64,000 nt of DNA from Liolophura sinensis (GCF_032854445.1 NC_088298.1:19613976-19677975), one strand, 5' to 3'; shown: positions 22,120-32,317, counted from the stretch's first letter. A program made the numbers and translations. Notes: generated from the sequence alone by a model not told the origin.

Positions 22120-22495
22120 TCACTGAGAACTATTGCTTCTCTTTACATGACTACACCCTACATGCTTACTGTACATACTTTCTTACCTCGTTAACGTTAT
22201 TTTGGAATTGGTCTTCCAGTTGTTGACCAGAAACGTCCATTTTGATTGACGACTACTTACTCCAGTATTTAATGTCTGTTTTGACGCCTAGACTGTCCAC
22301 TCCCAGCATGAAGCAGCATGAAGGCTATGTATGGGGCTACAAAGATGCGTTTAGTCATAAAAATTCTACGCCATTTATAACAATAATATGTGAGTACATG
22401 TAAATGACGATCAAAAGAATCTATACAGAATAACTTCAATGATATTTCCTGCATGTGGGCATATTTTGTGCTGAATTCTCCCCTGAACACACAGG
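22120..22495 (-). repeat. Repeat family D, minus copy
   Basis: Shares TTGATTGACGACTAC, GTCTGTTTTGACGCCTAG and TGAGAACTATTGCTTCTC with family D copies at 61160-61400 and 63660-63860. Function unknown. Confidence 0.6.
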
Positions 22496-22548
22496 ATATG
22501 AATTCTTTTTATTTGTTTTAATATGATTGTTTTCATCTTCATTCGCAG

Positions 22549-22598
22549 GCGTAAATGCGGTTCAAGGAGAAATCGTTTAACATGCCTTTTAGAAAAAT
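22549..22598 (+). CDS. Candidate exon 2 (small, low confidence)
   Basis: Good acceptor TTCATCTTCATTCGCAG; weak donor AAT|GTATAG. The 50-nt segment begins with one base that completes the split codon of exon 1 and ends with one base completed by exon 3 (phases 2 and 1). The short basic, Cys-containing translation includes CGSRRNRLTCLLEK. It could be chance. Confidence 0.3.
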
Positions 22599-22784
22599 GT
22601 ATAGTTTTTTTTTTTGCCCGGTCAGAGGTCATCTTGCGCAAGCGGTCGGCGTTTAGCATTTTATGTATATGAGCATTGGGGAAATTTTGATAAATGTTTG
22701 ATTATGTGCCTTTATAAGCGATCCCTAAATTTTACTCCAGTGGTCATCTGATTATTAATCAGTCAACCCGTTTTCTGTTATCAG

Positions 22785-22882
22785 ACGATATCGTGGAGCA
22801 AGTCACTAGTGTAGATGGGCAAAATGCCGGACAACAAATCTTACCTGGAGAGTCAAAGGTTAAAGCGAGCACGCGGAAAATG
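22785..22882 (+). CDS. Exon 3
   Basis: Acceptor TTTTCTGTTATCAG, two bases plus 32 open codons, then a strong donor ATG|GTAAGTT. The translation includes VEQVTSVDGQNAGQ and KVKASTRKM. It ends in phase 0, matching the next exon. Confidence 0.65.
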
Positions 22883-23234
22883 GTAAGTTAAAAACATAAC
22901 GAGACCGTGACGAAAACGTAACTATAAAACCGAGATAAGTTCTGACAAGGTCAACATGAATAATAGGGGCTGTTTTTTTATCGCGAAATGTAAAGAAAAA
23001 GGTCATTTCAAAAAGTTAGGCAACTATTTTTGTCACACTTAACATGCAAAAATTTTCACAAAAAGTAATTCAGTGTAGACGAACGATGGAGAAAATTCAG
23101 AGTTCAAAATTGATTGGAAGTTATTATGGGAAACCTACAGTTACTATTTTCTGTTTAAGATATACTTTGGTTTGTCAAGCTAAACACGTGGCAAAACGCG
23201 GGTCCTACATTATATAACCTGTAGGCCTAAACCA

Positions 23235-23395
23235 TGTAGGCACCGGGGAAGACCTACGACCATCCAGGTTGGTGGAAGATCTTCCCATGAATGACCGGAG
23301 AGAAAGCCGGCATGAGCTGCACTTGAACTCACGGCGACTACATCGGCGAGAGGCTCCTGAGTCATTGCATTGTGAGGATAAGGAACACGCCAAGC
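23235..23395 (-). mobile_element. SINE-A fragment with B-box region
   Basis: Minus-oriented: GGGGAAGACCTACGACCATC, GAGAGAAAGCCGGCATGAGC, then GCACTTGAACTCACGG, which is GTGAGTTCAAGTGC on the element strand. The 3' half and tail are missing. Confidence 0.75.
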
Positions 23396-23554
23396 AGTTC
23401 AGTTGCGTCGACACGCCGTGACATACAAAACCCGAAACATGATAACAAACGAAAGTACATTTATTACATGAAGCAAAACGCATAACTTGTTCAAATAACT
23501 TGATCGTCGTTTTTATTATATGAGGGGTGGGGCATGTACTGGAATTACTTTTTC

Positions 23555-23870
23555 TGTCCGTCTCCTCCCAAATTACTGTGCCGATTTCGATGAAACTTTC
23601 TTTACTTCTTGCATATCATCTGTTCATGCTTAACTTTAATGGCAATCAGGTAATCCCTTTCGTAATTACCCCCTTGTAAAACTGCGTAACAGTGTGTATA
23701 TATTCAGATTTTGTCCATGCAACTCTTCCAACGTACTGAACCTACTCGTATTTCCATGAAACTTAGCATACATGTTCTTTATGATCTGAACTTGTGGATA
23801 CGTACGGTTAATGGCAATCGTTTAATTGTTGTCATAATTACTCCCCATCGGGTACTTAGCGCAACAACGG
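23555..23870. repeat. Repeat family G, two tandem-like copies
   Basis: Two segments of about 140 bp share the order CGTCTCCTCC/CAACTCTTCC, ATTACTGTGCC/CGTACTGAACC, ATGAAACTT, CATGTTCTTTATGATCTGAA-like, TTAATGGCAATC, TTTAATTGTT and CATAATTACTCC. A third copy at 30540-31060 is split by a SINE-B insertion. Confidence 0.6.
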
Positions 23871-24138
23871 ATTTTCAGATACTTTGTACACTGTATTCTC
23901 GTCTGATTGCTACATTTCTCCATTCCAGCTCGATGTATCGGCAGTGTAATCAGTTCACACCACGAATGGCCTGTGAAATTGTATGAAACCACATGACGTC
24001 CTGTCATTTCTTTTAAGGTTTTTCTTTTTTAGGTTTCTTTTTTTTGTTTCCGGAAATGTTGAGGGATTGAAAGGGAGTATTTCGAACATCCGGATTCTAG
24101 TTACACTTTAATCACATGTTGTGTATTTTTTTTGTTAG

Positions 24139-24415
24139 TCTGTATCAGTGAAGGCCTCGAAAGTCTCATCCGACATCGGTTTTGGGAAATGGAACAAAAA
24201 GCTCGAGGTGACATTATCGGTAAAAATTGTCCAACCGACGTCGGCTAAGCCCGATTCTGCAGGCCTGTTCTTCAAACTCACCGGAATCGACATCAGCAGA
24301 CATCCTGTTGTCATGGCAACCATAAATGTGAAACCGAAACATTTGGAAAACTTGGATGTGTACCTTTTGCAAAGTCCGAAGATGGTGTGGGGAGAAATGG
24401 CGATAAAACAGCAAA
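24139..24415 (+). CDS. Exon 4 (largest internal exon of the middle part)
   Basis: Acceptor TTTTTTTTGTTAG, 92 open codons plus one base, strong donor CAAA|GTAAGTTTT. The translation starts SVSVKASKVSSD and includes KKLEVTLSVKIVQPTS, GLFFKLTGIDISRHPV, PKHLENLDVYLLQSPKMVW and GEMAIKQQ. Alternating hydrophobic residues suggest beta strands. No signal peptide, membrane segment or known catalytic motif is visible. Confidence 0.7.
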
Positions 24416-25185
24416 GTAAGTTTTCATCCTGTAGACGGAAGAGCTCCAGGGGTGCGCTTAATTCGCTGACCGGTGGCCACTGGTAGAGATAGTGACTACT
24501 GTTGTGTGGTTCTGTTTTATCTTTCCGTTAAATGCGAACGGCGAAGTTAATTTATCAAACACTAAATGTTTTAAATTTTTATTAAGTTTGTTTTTACAAT
24601 TAACCGCACAGATCGTGACAAACAGTAATTTGCTCAAAAAGCGATACCATTATCACCTTGGATTTTGGAACACCGTGACCTTAAGTCCTGATTCATTTTA
24701 CACTTCTTACAACCCATGAAGTGCTCTCTACATTCCTTTTTTACATCACTGTCGTCACGAGCAAAATTTGGACAGAAATTTAACCAACGCCAGAGCCACT
24801 GGGGCTCTCGATGTTGAGAGAGGAAGTGGTGTCAGAAAACACAAAACTCACATGCGCTGTAATGAGTATGGATTCATTAATCTGCCTGTAACGACATCAC
24901 ATAACCTGCTTCATTTTTTAAACAGATCATAATGACGGGCACCATCAATGAATTCCGACGTTCCAAACGTAATGACATATACTTCATGCTAGTGTATTCT
25001 TTGTCTTGAATAAATTAGGCCTATTTTGTCAAGAAAAACTTGCCACGAAAGCATACACGACCATAGGAAATAATTGGTTTTAGTTTTTAGCTTCGTGTAA
25101 CATTTTCCTGCCGCTGCTATTTTCAGTACCACATTTTCTTCCTTCAAAAATCACCGCTCAGAGTTAAAAGTGTTCGCTATTTTAG
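24416..25185. other. Intron, no element recognised
   Basis: AT-rich sequence between two phase-1 compatible splice sites. Short frames (24492-24719) are not supported. Confidence 0.5.
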
Positions 25186-25244
25186 AAACGGACAGCCCCG
25201 TAGTAACAACCGTTCAGTTACAGGGAAGGATTGACGATGAAAAG
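25186..25244 (+). CDS. Exon 5
   Basis: Acceptor TTCGCTATTTTAG, two bases completing the split codon, then 19 codons, donor AAAAG|GTATGTAAC. The translation includes TDSPVVTTVQLQGRIDDEK. It ends in phase 0. Confidence 0.65.
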
Positions 25245-25311
25245 GTATGTAACAACAACAACAGCTTGTTAGTGCATGACTTTCCCTCTGAAGTCTCATT
25301 TTTATCTATAG

Positions 25312-25480
25312 TGGTAGGGGCCAGCAACTTGCCACCATTTAACTACTCACGTGAAGGGTTAAAATAAAAAGGTATAAGTGAGGTATATTAACAAGAGGCC
25401 GTATTTTACCGGTTACAAGTGACAGTTTGCCATCACATTGTCGTCGCTGCTGTGCCTTTACTGTCTTTGCTGTTGTTTGT
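25312..25480 (-). repeat. Repeat family C, minus copy 1
   Basis: Contains GTGAGGTATATTAACAAGAG, CCGTATTTTACCGGTTAC and CACATTGTCGTCGCTGCTG, the reverse of the family C motifs CGACGACAGTGTGAT and CGGTGAAATACGG. Confidence 0.65.
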
Positions 25481-25591
25481 TTAGATCGGGATACTGGGAC
25501 AAGGTGGAGCTAGACATGCCCATGAAACTCTATGTCTTATCTGTCTAATGTATTGCAATTAACATCACTGTATTACTTATCTCTGCTTAAG

Positions 25592-25770
25592 CCATGGTGG
25601 ATGGGGTCGTCTATGTTGCTACCGAGCATTTAAGCATTTACATGAACAGTTAGAATAAAACCTTAGCTGAGGTGAACTGACAAGAAGCCGCATTTCACCG
25701 GTTATGTACGACAATTTGCCGGTTATCACACTGTCCTCGCTGCTCTGGTTTTACTCTCTATACTGCAGTC
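25592..25770 (-). repeat. Repeat family C, minus copy 2
   Basis: CATTTACATGAACAGTTAGA, GAGGTGAACTGACAAGAAGC, TTTCACCGGTTATG and CACTGTCCTCGCTGCTCTGG. A second copy in the same intron and orientation. Confidence 0.75.
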
Positions 25771-25824
25771 TTTTATATCCTGATTCTATGTGAAGGTGTT
25801 GTCTTCATCTGTATCTTCCCATAG

Positions 25825-25905
25825 GTATTCGTCATGTGTTCAGTGGACGTGGAGAAGTCTGATGTCTCGGTTCACCTTGACCTCTTCTCATACATGAATG
25901 TCAAG
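25825..25905 (+). CDS. Exon 6
   Basis: Acceptor CTTCCCATAG, exactly 27 open codons, donor TCAAG|GTCAGTG. The translation includes VFVMCSVDVEKSDVS and HLDLFSYMNVK. Phase 0 on both sides, so it could be skipped without a frameshift. Confidence 0.65.
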
Positions 25906-26124
25906 GTCAGTGTATCTAAATTCAACCAAAGTTTTAAGGGGTTATTTTTAGCTGACCTCACAGGAGTCAATCCCCAAAACATCGTTCTTTGTTGAGGCGC
26001 CTGATTCATTGTGTACTGTCATTGCTTTACGAGCACGGATTTTGAAATTATGACATTTCCCTAGAGAAATAAGGAAAAAAAGAACGCTTTCAGGTCAGTT
26101 TGTTACAGGGGATCAGCTTTTATT

Positions 26125-26330
26125 TATTAATAAGGATGGCGTCTGACGCCGCACTAATAAATATTTCGCTTATACAACGACAGTCAAGTGATGGATGAAG
26201 GAAACCGGAAATACCCTGTAAGAAAACCTCCGCACCTAACCGGGCACCTTGAGAAACCTCTTAGATTTAAACCTCAGTGACAGCAGCCATTACTTGGAAT
26301 AGAACACGCAACCGCTTTGGCTAACTGATT
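26125..26330 (-). mobile_element. SINE-A, old diverged copy
   Basis: TTTATTTATTAATAAGGATG, TCTGACGCCGCACTAATAAA, TATTTCGCTTATACAACGAC and GGAAACCGGAAATACCC follow the SINE-A order with many substitutions. Confidence 0.65.
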
Positions 26331-26382
26331 AATAGTCTGATAGTTCGATATGTGGAACTTTAGCCAGCTTCATGTGATATTG

Positions 26383-26612
26383 ATTTATTTATTTATTTAT
26401 TTGATTGGTGTTTTACGCCGTACTCAAGAATATTTCACTTATACGACGGCAGCCAGCATTATGGTGGGAGGAAACCGGGCAGAGCCCTGGGGAAACCCAC
26501 GACCATCCGCAGGTTGCTGAAAACCTTCCCACGTACTGCCGGAGAGGAAGCCAGCATGAGCTGGACTTGAACTCACAGCTACCGCATTGGTGAGAGACTC
26601 TTGCGCTTCATG
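26383..26612 (-). mobile_element. SINE-A copy with head
   Basis: Minus-oriented and well preserved: TTTATTTATTTATTTATTTG tail, GTTTTACGCCGTACTCAAGA, GGGCAGAGCCCTGGGG, GCAGGTTGCTG, GGAAGCCAGCATGAGCTGG, then ACTTGAACTCACAG (B-box-like on the element strand). The A-box end is missing. Confidence 0.92.
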
Positions 26613-26726
26613 TGATATTGAAGAAAAATATATATGTATATGTATGTCCTTCTTGTTTGTTATGTAACAACAACATTTGTTGCTTACTAGATTCTTCCTA
26701 TGACTCATCTATTTTCTCATTTCCAG

Positions 26727-26760
26727 GCATTTAACAATAAATTATGCTGGTGTTGTAAAG
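26727..26760 (+). CDS. Exon 7 (microexon, 34 nt)
   Basis: Acceptor TTTCTCATTTCCAG, 11 codons plus one base, strong donor AAAG|GTAAGAC. The translation is AFNNKLCWCCK plus a split codon. Its small size makes it uncertain alone, but both phases agree with its neighbours. Confidence 0.55.
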
Positions 26761-26799
26761 GTAAGACAGATTATTTGTTTCAAGAAAAATTTAACCTTT

Positions 26800-26968
26800 C
26801 CCGACCTACGTAGGAAGGCTTGCCAACAACCTGCGGATGGTCGTTATTTTCCCTTGGGCTCTGCTTGCCCCCCCCCCCCCCCCCCCCCACCTTCCTTTCC
26901 CCAGCATAATGGTGAAATATATTCTTGAGTACGGCGCAAAAACACCAATCAAATAAATAAATCGAATT
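26800..26968 (+). mobile_element. SINE-A copy
   Basis: TGCGGATGGTCG, GGGCTCTGC, CAGCATAATGG, TATTCTTGAGTACGGCGC and CACCAATCAAATAAATAAAT on the plus strand. It contains a C-run of about 22 bases (26868-26889). Confidence 0.88.
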
Positions 26969-27189
26969 CAATAAACACTCGATCAAGACGTTAATTTCAT
27001 TCATTATGAAGTCTCTCTATACGAAGATTTTTTTTTCGCTTCCTTGGCAGTAAGTAATGTTGGCTATTTCGATATTTGGAAGATCTAATCTGTTGTTGAC
27101 GGCCTCACTAAATCAAGACTTGATTAGATAAACATTTTTTTATGGATAAATACTTTACAAAATAGTCTACTCTATTGATTGAATCTATT

Positions 27190-27480
27190 TGTCGAAAAAG
27201 ACATTCGTATGTCAGCCATCAACCAATAAGGACGTTCCAGATCGATGATCTTAAGGCGAATCTCTCAAAACGGCGTATAACACAAACCACCAAAGACCTA
27301 AGAAAGTACGAAAATAGGACGGAATAGTGCAAAGAGAAGCAGTCAACAGTTTCCAGTTATGTTGGGAAAATGCAAGGTATGCTCTAAGTGACTGAGTGTA
27401 ATCAGAATTCAAATCGTGTACCATGCTAGAATATCAGTTGTCCATAACAAAATATGTATTTCAGTTACGCTTTGATAGAA
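27190..27480 (+). repeat. Repeat family D, plus copy
   Basis: GTCGAAAAAGACATTCGTAT, CAACCAATAAGGACGTTCCA, ACAAACCACCAAAGACCTAA, GCAGTCAACAGTTTCCAG and TGTATTTCAGTTACGCTTTG recur in this order at 48650, 55655 and 63080. Confidence 0.75.
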
Positions 27481-27545
27481 GGCTCCCTAAATCCGGATTT
27501 GAAAAAAAACATTAAACAGTTTCATGTACAAACACTTATTTTCAG

Positions 27546-27628
27546 AAAAGTTGCCGGCTGTTTTTTGTCAACCAGACACACGGGAAAGTCAAGAGAGTGA
27601 ATTACGTGGTCACAGTACATCATCCAAG
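27546..27628 (+). CDS. Exon 8
   Basis: Acceptor CACTTATTTTCAG, two bases completing the split codon, 27 codons, donor CCAAG|GTGAGAGG. The translation includes KLPAVFCQPDTRESQESEL and GHSTSSK. It is the start of a polar, Ser/Gln-rich region and ends in phase 0. Confidence 0.62.
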
Positions 27629-28795
27629 GTGAGAGGAAATACGGACAATTGAGTTTTTACTTATACTTAAAGGAAAAGAAGGCCTGTGACGTTGTCGTCT
27701 AGATGAGAGAGAACTGCAGAAAGGACTTGCTATGGTAAGACGGAGAATCGGCCCTACAGAGGTACGATATGAAAGTGCAAATTTCAAAATCCCAGTACGA
27801 TTCTGTAAATTTACGAATCAGAAGTATAAAACTTGGTCGAAGCACCCATTAAACTTAAATGGCCGTGGAAGAGATGGCTGCTTAGTAATAGCCCGCCAAA
27901 AATACGCTCTAGATCAAAAAAGAGAAAAAAATATTTTTACCGAATCTTCCATATGTGTATTTCTAGATGTTGTCACAGTTTCGTTTTGGTTAACGTTTGT
28001 CTTCATATGTAAAACATGATCTTTATAATGTGATTAGTTTTGTCATATTTTGGCTCGTTTAAAATACATATATCTGCCATTGTCTATCAGGCATCTTTCA
28101 TGATACAGTGGGCTGACGAAGTCACTGTAGAGAACAGTCTGCATCTCTAGGAAGTGATCGAGTCTTTGTGGTTCTTTTGCTTTCTTTGGAAGCATACTTT
28201 TGTGTGAGTAAAGATGTAGATAGTTTAGCGTTAAATAGGTGCTATCATGATTAGATTGGATAATTGTTATCTTATGGTATAGGGTATGGTATTACGTAGC
28301 ATGCGGAAACTAATTCAACATGGCTCAACTTGTTGCCGCAACTTCGAGTAGACTCTTGTTGAGTGATGTTGGATAGTCTGGACGGGGCTTTATAACTCGC
28401 AGTCATATAGCTGGAAAATAAGAGTAAAACAGAAGTGCAAAAAGAAGTGGCCTTACGAGTGCGTCAGTGTCACTCGCGGAAATAGTCAGTTTCGCTTCTT
28501 GGGGTGCAGTTTCTTGCACGGGGACGAATTACCCGCCTTACCATACCAGGTCCTTTCCGCGTTCTCCCTGTGCGACTTACTAACTCAAACAATTTGACTA
28601 CCTGATTAAAAATACTATATTAACTGTTTCATATTGCATGTAATGAAAGATTTTTGTAATTTTTTTTTGTTTGTTTTTTTTTTTTGTTTTTTTTTTTTTG
28701 TTTTTGTTTTTTGTTGTTTTTTTTTGTTGTTAATAAATTTATGGATCACTACACTGCTTTGCTGTACAAAACTATATATTTACGCTAAAAGCAAT
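27629..28795. other. Intron with poly-T tract and a possible stop-containing exon
   Basis: The 95-codon frame 27732-28019 is not supported. A segment after CTATCAG at about 28091 stays open 19 codons and ends in TAG; skipping it keeps the frame. A long T-rich tract with G interruptions lies at 28655-28735. Confidence 0.5.
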
Positions 28796-28915
28796 ATTTA
28801 TTTATTTGATTGGTGTTTTACGCCGTATTGAAGAATATTTTGCTTGTACGACGGTGGCCAGCATTAGAGTGGGAGGAAACCCACAACCATCCACAGGTAG
28901 CTGACAGGCTAAAAG
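28796..28915 (-). mobile_element. SINE-A 3' part
   Basis: ATTTATTTATTTGATTGGTG, TTTTACGCCGTATTGAAGAA, ACGACGGTGGCCAGCATTAG and CCACAACCATCCACAGG, minus-oriented, with an internal deletion of the CCGGGCAGAGCCCGG segment. Confidence 0.88.
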
Positions 28916-28993
28916 GTTACGGTTAAAAACAAACTTTGTCTTAAATTTTTTCAATGTGTAATTGTGTCCACACAAAATTACTCTGTGTTTCAG

Positions 28994-29039
28994 ATAGAAA
29001 GTCAGCACAGCTCTCATGGTGACATGGGGTATAGGACAG
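28994..29039 (+). CDS. Exon 9
   Basis: Acceptor CTCTGTGTTTCAG, 15 codons plus one base, donor GACAG|GTGGGTAC. The translation includes IESQHSSHGDMGYRT. It joins exon 8 in phase 0 and exon 10 in phase 1. Confidence 0.6.
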
Positions 29040-29243
29040 GTGGGTACACTAGCAAGCCTAAGTTTATTTCATGCACTTTTAATTCTCTGCCAAGTTAAGT
29101 GACACAATTGATGCGTCCAAACAGTTTTGATTTTCAGTTCAAAGGTCCCAGAAAGTTACAGCCAGCGACAATGAAACACAATTTGCACATCGAAAAACAA
29201 AATGAAACAATGTTAACTGCTAAAACGTTATTTTCGTTTCCAG

Positions 29244-29603
29244 CTTCAAAACTCAGATACCCGTCGGATGAATTTCAAACTGACAACAGCCATACGCCTG
29301 AATCAGGATATTGTCGGAGTTCTATTGGGTTACCTGTCTTGGGCAGCGCTTCTATGAGCTCCCTGAGTACGGTGGTTCAGTTAGGTTCTCGGACGAACTC
29401 CCCGTTTCTGCCGGAGAGCGGTAGTCCCTATCATGACAGTGGTGATACTCTCTCAAAGCAACGAACGCAGGAATTCCTAAGTCAACAACAACAACAGCAG
29501 CAGCAGATTTTACCACCGCCACCCCAATCGCAGTCATTGCCTCAGCGAAAGAAAAAAGTTCGGAGGCCAACTCCGATGATATCGAAGACGCCTCGACAAA
29601 TAG
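29244..29603 (+). CDS. Exon 10 (360 nt, Ser/Gln/Pro-rich, basic stretch)
   Basis: Acceptor TTATTTTCGTTTCCAG, two bases completing the codon, 119 open codons plus one base, donor AATAG|GTAGGCT. The translation has SSIGLPVLGSASMSSLSTVV, NSPFLPESGSPYHDSG, a run of seven or eight Gln, PPPPQ, then QRKKKVRRPTP, which could act as a nuclear localisation signal. This is the best single coding segment in the window. The open frame continues upstream of the acceptor to 29099, so the exon could start earlier. Confidence 0.7.
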
Positions 29604-29679
29604 GTAGGCTTAATCAATGTATGTTTTTACTTGTCGATGTGTCGGCGTCGGTGTTGGTGTCCGGTTAAGCTTTTTTTTT

Positions 29680-30480
29680 TTGGCCCCTGTATAACGAACT
29701 CTCATATATGGATTGAAGCTCCCTGATATAAGATATTGTGTGTAAATGTACATACTTGGATGGAAGGGTATTAGTAAGTCTTTTGTAGCTCCTGTATATT
29801 GGGCTCTCATACATGGATAAAAGATTAAGCCTTTTTTTTAGCTCCCTAATCTGTGGTATGATGTTGTGTACGTACATACTGAGATGGAAGGTTAAGCTTT
29901 TCAGCTCGTGTATATTGGGCCCTCATACATAGATAGAAGGTTAAGCCTTTTTTTTAGCTCTCTAATCTGTGGTATGATGTTGTGTACGTACATACTGAGA
30001 TGGAAGGTTAAGCTTTTCAGCTCGTGTATATTGGGCTCTCATACATGGATAGAAGGTTAAGCCTTTTTTAGCTCCTAATCTGTGGTGTGGTGTTGTGTAC
30101 GTACATACTGAGATGGAAGGTTAAGCTTTTCAGCTCGTGTATATTGGGCTCTCATACATGGATAGAAGGTTATGCTTTTCAGCTCGTGTATATTGGGCTC
30201 TCATACATGGATAGAAGGTTAAGCCTTTTTTTAGCTCCCTTATCTGTGGTATGATGTTGTGTACGTACATACTGAGATGGAAGGTTAAGCTTTTCAGCTC
30301 GTGTATATTGGGCTCTCATACGTGGATAGAAGGTGAAGCTGTTGTTAGCTCCCAAATCTGTCGTATGGTGTGTATATGCACATACTGGGATTGGAAGGTT
30401 AAGCTTTTAAAGTTCCCTAGTCTAAGGTAATGGTGAGTAAATGTACATACTTGGATGGAAGGTTAAGCTTTAGCTCCTAC
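29680..30480. repeat. ~116-bp tandem repeat (about seven units)
   Basis: AGCTCGTGTATATTGGGCTC recurs at 29903 and 30019 (116 bp apart) and later; units also carry CATACATGGATAGAAGGTTA, AGCTCCCTAATCTGTGG and GTGTACGTACATACTGAGAT. One unit near 30165 is shortened. It lies downstream of exon 10, probably in an intron. Minus frames 29610-29877 are repeat artefacts. Confidence 0.92.
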
Positions 30481-30539
30481 ATAATGGGCATTCATGTATG
30501 GATGGAGGGTTTAGGACTTTGCATAATAGTGCTTTTCCA

Positions 30540-31060
30540 TGAGTTCAGGTTTGTCCTCGCAACTCTTCCTAAAGTACTGAACCGGTCCCGTAGAGCGTCC
30601 TCTTCCGGAACAGTAGATCCAGGGTCAATCCTGGGTCGAGTCACACCTAAGACTTTAAAAGCTTGGCGTTCAGCATGAAGGGGATAGTGCAACGACTGGT
30701 TGACCGTATCAGTATAATGGCTCGGGCGGGTTGGCTTACTTGCCTTCGGTAAGTCGTCTCAGTGAAGCAGCACTAGATGAAAGAGCGGTGGAAATCTGTC
30801 TTGTAATAAGGAGGCACATTACATGCACTCTAAGGATTCCTCCGTCGTCACATGACTGAAAAATTGTTAAGTACGGCGTTAAAGGTTAAACCCAAGCGCT
30901 CACTCACTCACTCCTAAAGTACTGGACCTATTTCCGCGTAACTTACTTTTTAGCATACATCTTACCTGTCATCCAAGTTGAATTAGAATAGGGTAATTGT
31001 TTTCATAATCATTCTCGTTCGGGCACTTATTGCTGCGGCTTTAAGTCAGGAAGTTTGTCT
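30540..31060. repeat. Repeat family G copy, split by a SINE-B
   Basis: The left part ends and the right part resumes at CCTAAAGTACTG, after which TTTTTAGCATACATCTTAC, GGGTAATTGTTTTCATAATC and GGGCACTTATTGCTGC match family G at 23713-23870. Confidence 0.6.
30584..30912 (+). mobile_element. SINE-B with target-site duplication
   Basis: Flanked by CCTAAAGTACTGAACC (30568-30583) and CCTAAAGTACTGGACC (30913-30928), a 16-bp duplication with one mismatch. The element carries GTAGATCCAGGGTCAATCC (B-box-like), TTCAGCATGAAGGGGATAG, GTCTCAGTGAAGCAGCACTA, GGAGGCACATTACATGCAC, CTGAAAAATTGTTAAGTACG and a CTCACTCACTCA tail. Part of the A-box end is deleted relative to the copy at 39626. Confidence 0.9.
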
Positions 31061-31139
31061 GATACCTGTTGACGGTCGTCAGTGGTTTACTCTGGGCACT
31101 CTACCCCCCCCCCTACCCCTTTCCCCCTTTATCCCCAAA

Positions 31140-31248
31140 AACTTGAGTGAGTGAGCGCTTGGGGGTTTAAAGTCGTACTTAACAATTTTTCAGTCATATG
31201 ACGACGAAGGAATCGTTAGAGTCAATCCTGGGTCGAGTAATATATGGC
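31140..31248 (-). mobile_element. SINE-B fragment
   Basis: Minus-oriented: TTGAGTGAGTGAGCGCTTGG, CGTACTTAACAATTTTTCAG, CATATGACGACGAAGGAATC, then directly GTCAATCCTGGGTCGAG. The middle of the element has been deleted. Confidence 0.85.
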
Positions 31249-31754
31249 GGTCACAACACTTTCTGGCCTTTCCATAAGCGACAATGTTAACGCTATATCT
31301 CAGCCCCAAACATACCGTGGCCAGTAAGCTTTGGTGCCTACCTTGCCCAGCATGTGAGAAAGCAGTCATAAAAATCAGTAAAGCTCACACCCGTTCAATT
31401 TTAGACAATTTCCAGTATTTTAATGCCAAGCATGTACCTGTACATCAAACATGGCCGCCTGGGCAAAAAAGGGCTTTTTACCCTAAAATACACAGAATTT
31501 CTTCCGAAAAACGGAAGTTGTATTGGATTACTGAATCCTTTCTACTATATTACCCATAATACGTTTAAGAGACTAGCTATTATTTACTTCAGACATTACA
31601 GGAAACCTTTCCGCTAATTTCTGTCTTTGTGAGAATGATTTGGTAGCAAACTGGTAACGTATTAGTGACACATTACAAGGGGACTATAGCCAATTCGGAA
31701 TGGGCCCCAATCGGACCCACTGTGCAGTAAAATGTACCTCAGTGCAATAAATAT

Positions 31755-32015
31755 ACGGATCTCCGTGGCGGAGGTGACTATCCTGCCAGCGCGGCGACCC
31801 AGGAGCATCTCACCAAAGCCCTTCGTTGTGAGTTCAACTCCAGCCCATACTGGCTGCCTCTCCAACCGTACGTGGATATCTGCCTGTCAATAACCTGCGG
31901 ATGGTCGTGGGTTTCCTTCGGGCTCTGTCCGGTTTCCTTGATACCGTCGAGAAAGTGAACTATTCTTCAGTACGGCGTAAAAACACCTGTCAAATAAATA
32001 AATAAATATGTAAAT
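31755..32015 (+). mobile_element. SINE-A, near full length with tRNA-like head
   Basis: Starts CTCCGTGGCGGAGGTGAC, with an A-box-like TGGCGGAGGTG (31766-31776) and a B-box-like AGTTCAACTCC (31831-31841) 55 bp later. These are followed by GCCTCTCCAACCGTACGTGG, CTGCGGATGGTCGTGGG, GCGTAAAAACACC and CAAATAAATAAATAAAT. This is the clearest evidence that SINE-A is tRNA-derived and Pol III transcribed. Confidence 0.9.
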
Positions 32016-32086
32016 ATATAAATAAATTGATAACAACAAATATATATATATATATATATTGTTTGCAATTTACTGTTATTTCACAG

Positions 32087-32117
32087 TGGGTAAGAAGAAA
32101 GTGATGGAGATTTTCGA
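32087..32117 (+). CDS. Candidate exon 11, 5' part, running into gap
   Basis: Acceptor GTTATTTCACAG after an AT-rich tract. Joined in phase 1 to exon 10 it reads VGKKKVMEIF and then enters the N run. Basic like the end of exon 10. Confidence 0.45.
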
Positions 32118-32317
32118 NNNNNNNNNNNNNNNNNNNNNNNNNNNNNNNNNNNNNNNNNNNNNNNNNNNNNNNNNNNNNNNNNNNNNNNNNNNNNNNNNNN
32201 NNNNNNNNNNNNNNNNNNNNNNNNNNNNNNNNNNNNNNNNNNNNNNNNNNNNNNNNNNNNNNNNNNNNNNNNNNNNNNNNNNNNNNNNNNNNNNNNNNNN
32301 NNNNNNNNNNNNNNNNN
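32118..32317. other. Assembly gap (200 N)
   Basis: Exactly 200 undetermined bases, probably a placeholder of unknown true length, apparently inside or next to an exon. Confidence 0.99.

Larger units (their letters stand above)
22883..24138. other. Intron with SINE-A and family G sequence
   Basis: Contains a minus SINE-A head fragment (23235-23395) and two related family G segments (about 23555-23690 and 23710-23870) with CGATTTCGATGAAACTTTC / GTATTTCCATGAAACTTAGC and TTAATGGCAATC. A polypyrimidine run precedes the acceptor at 24138. Confidence 0.55.
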
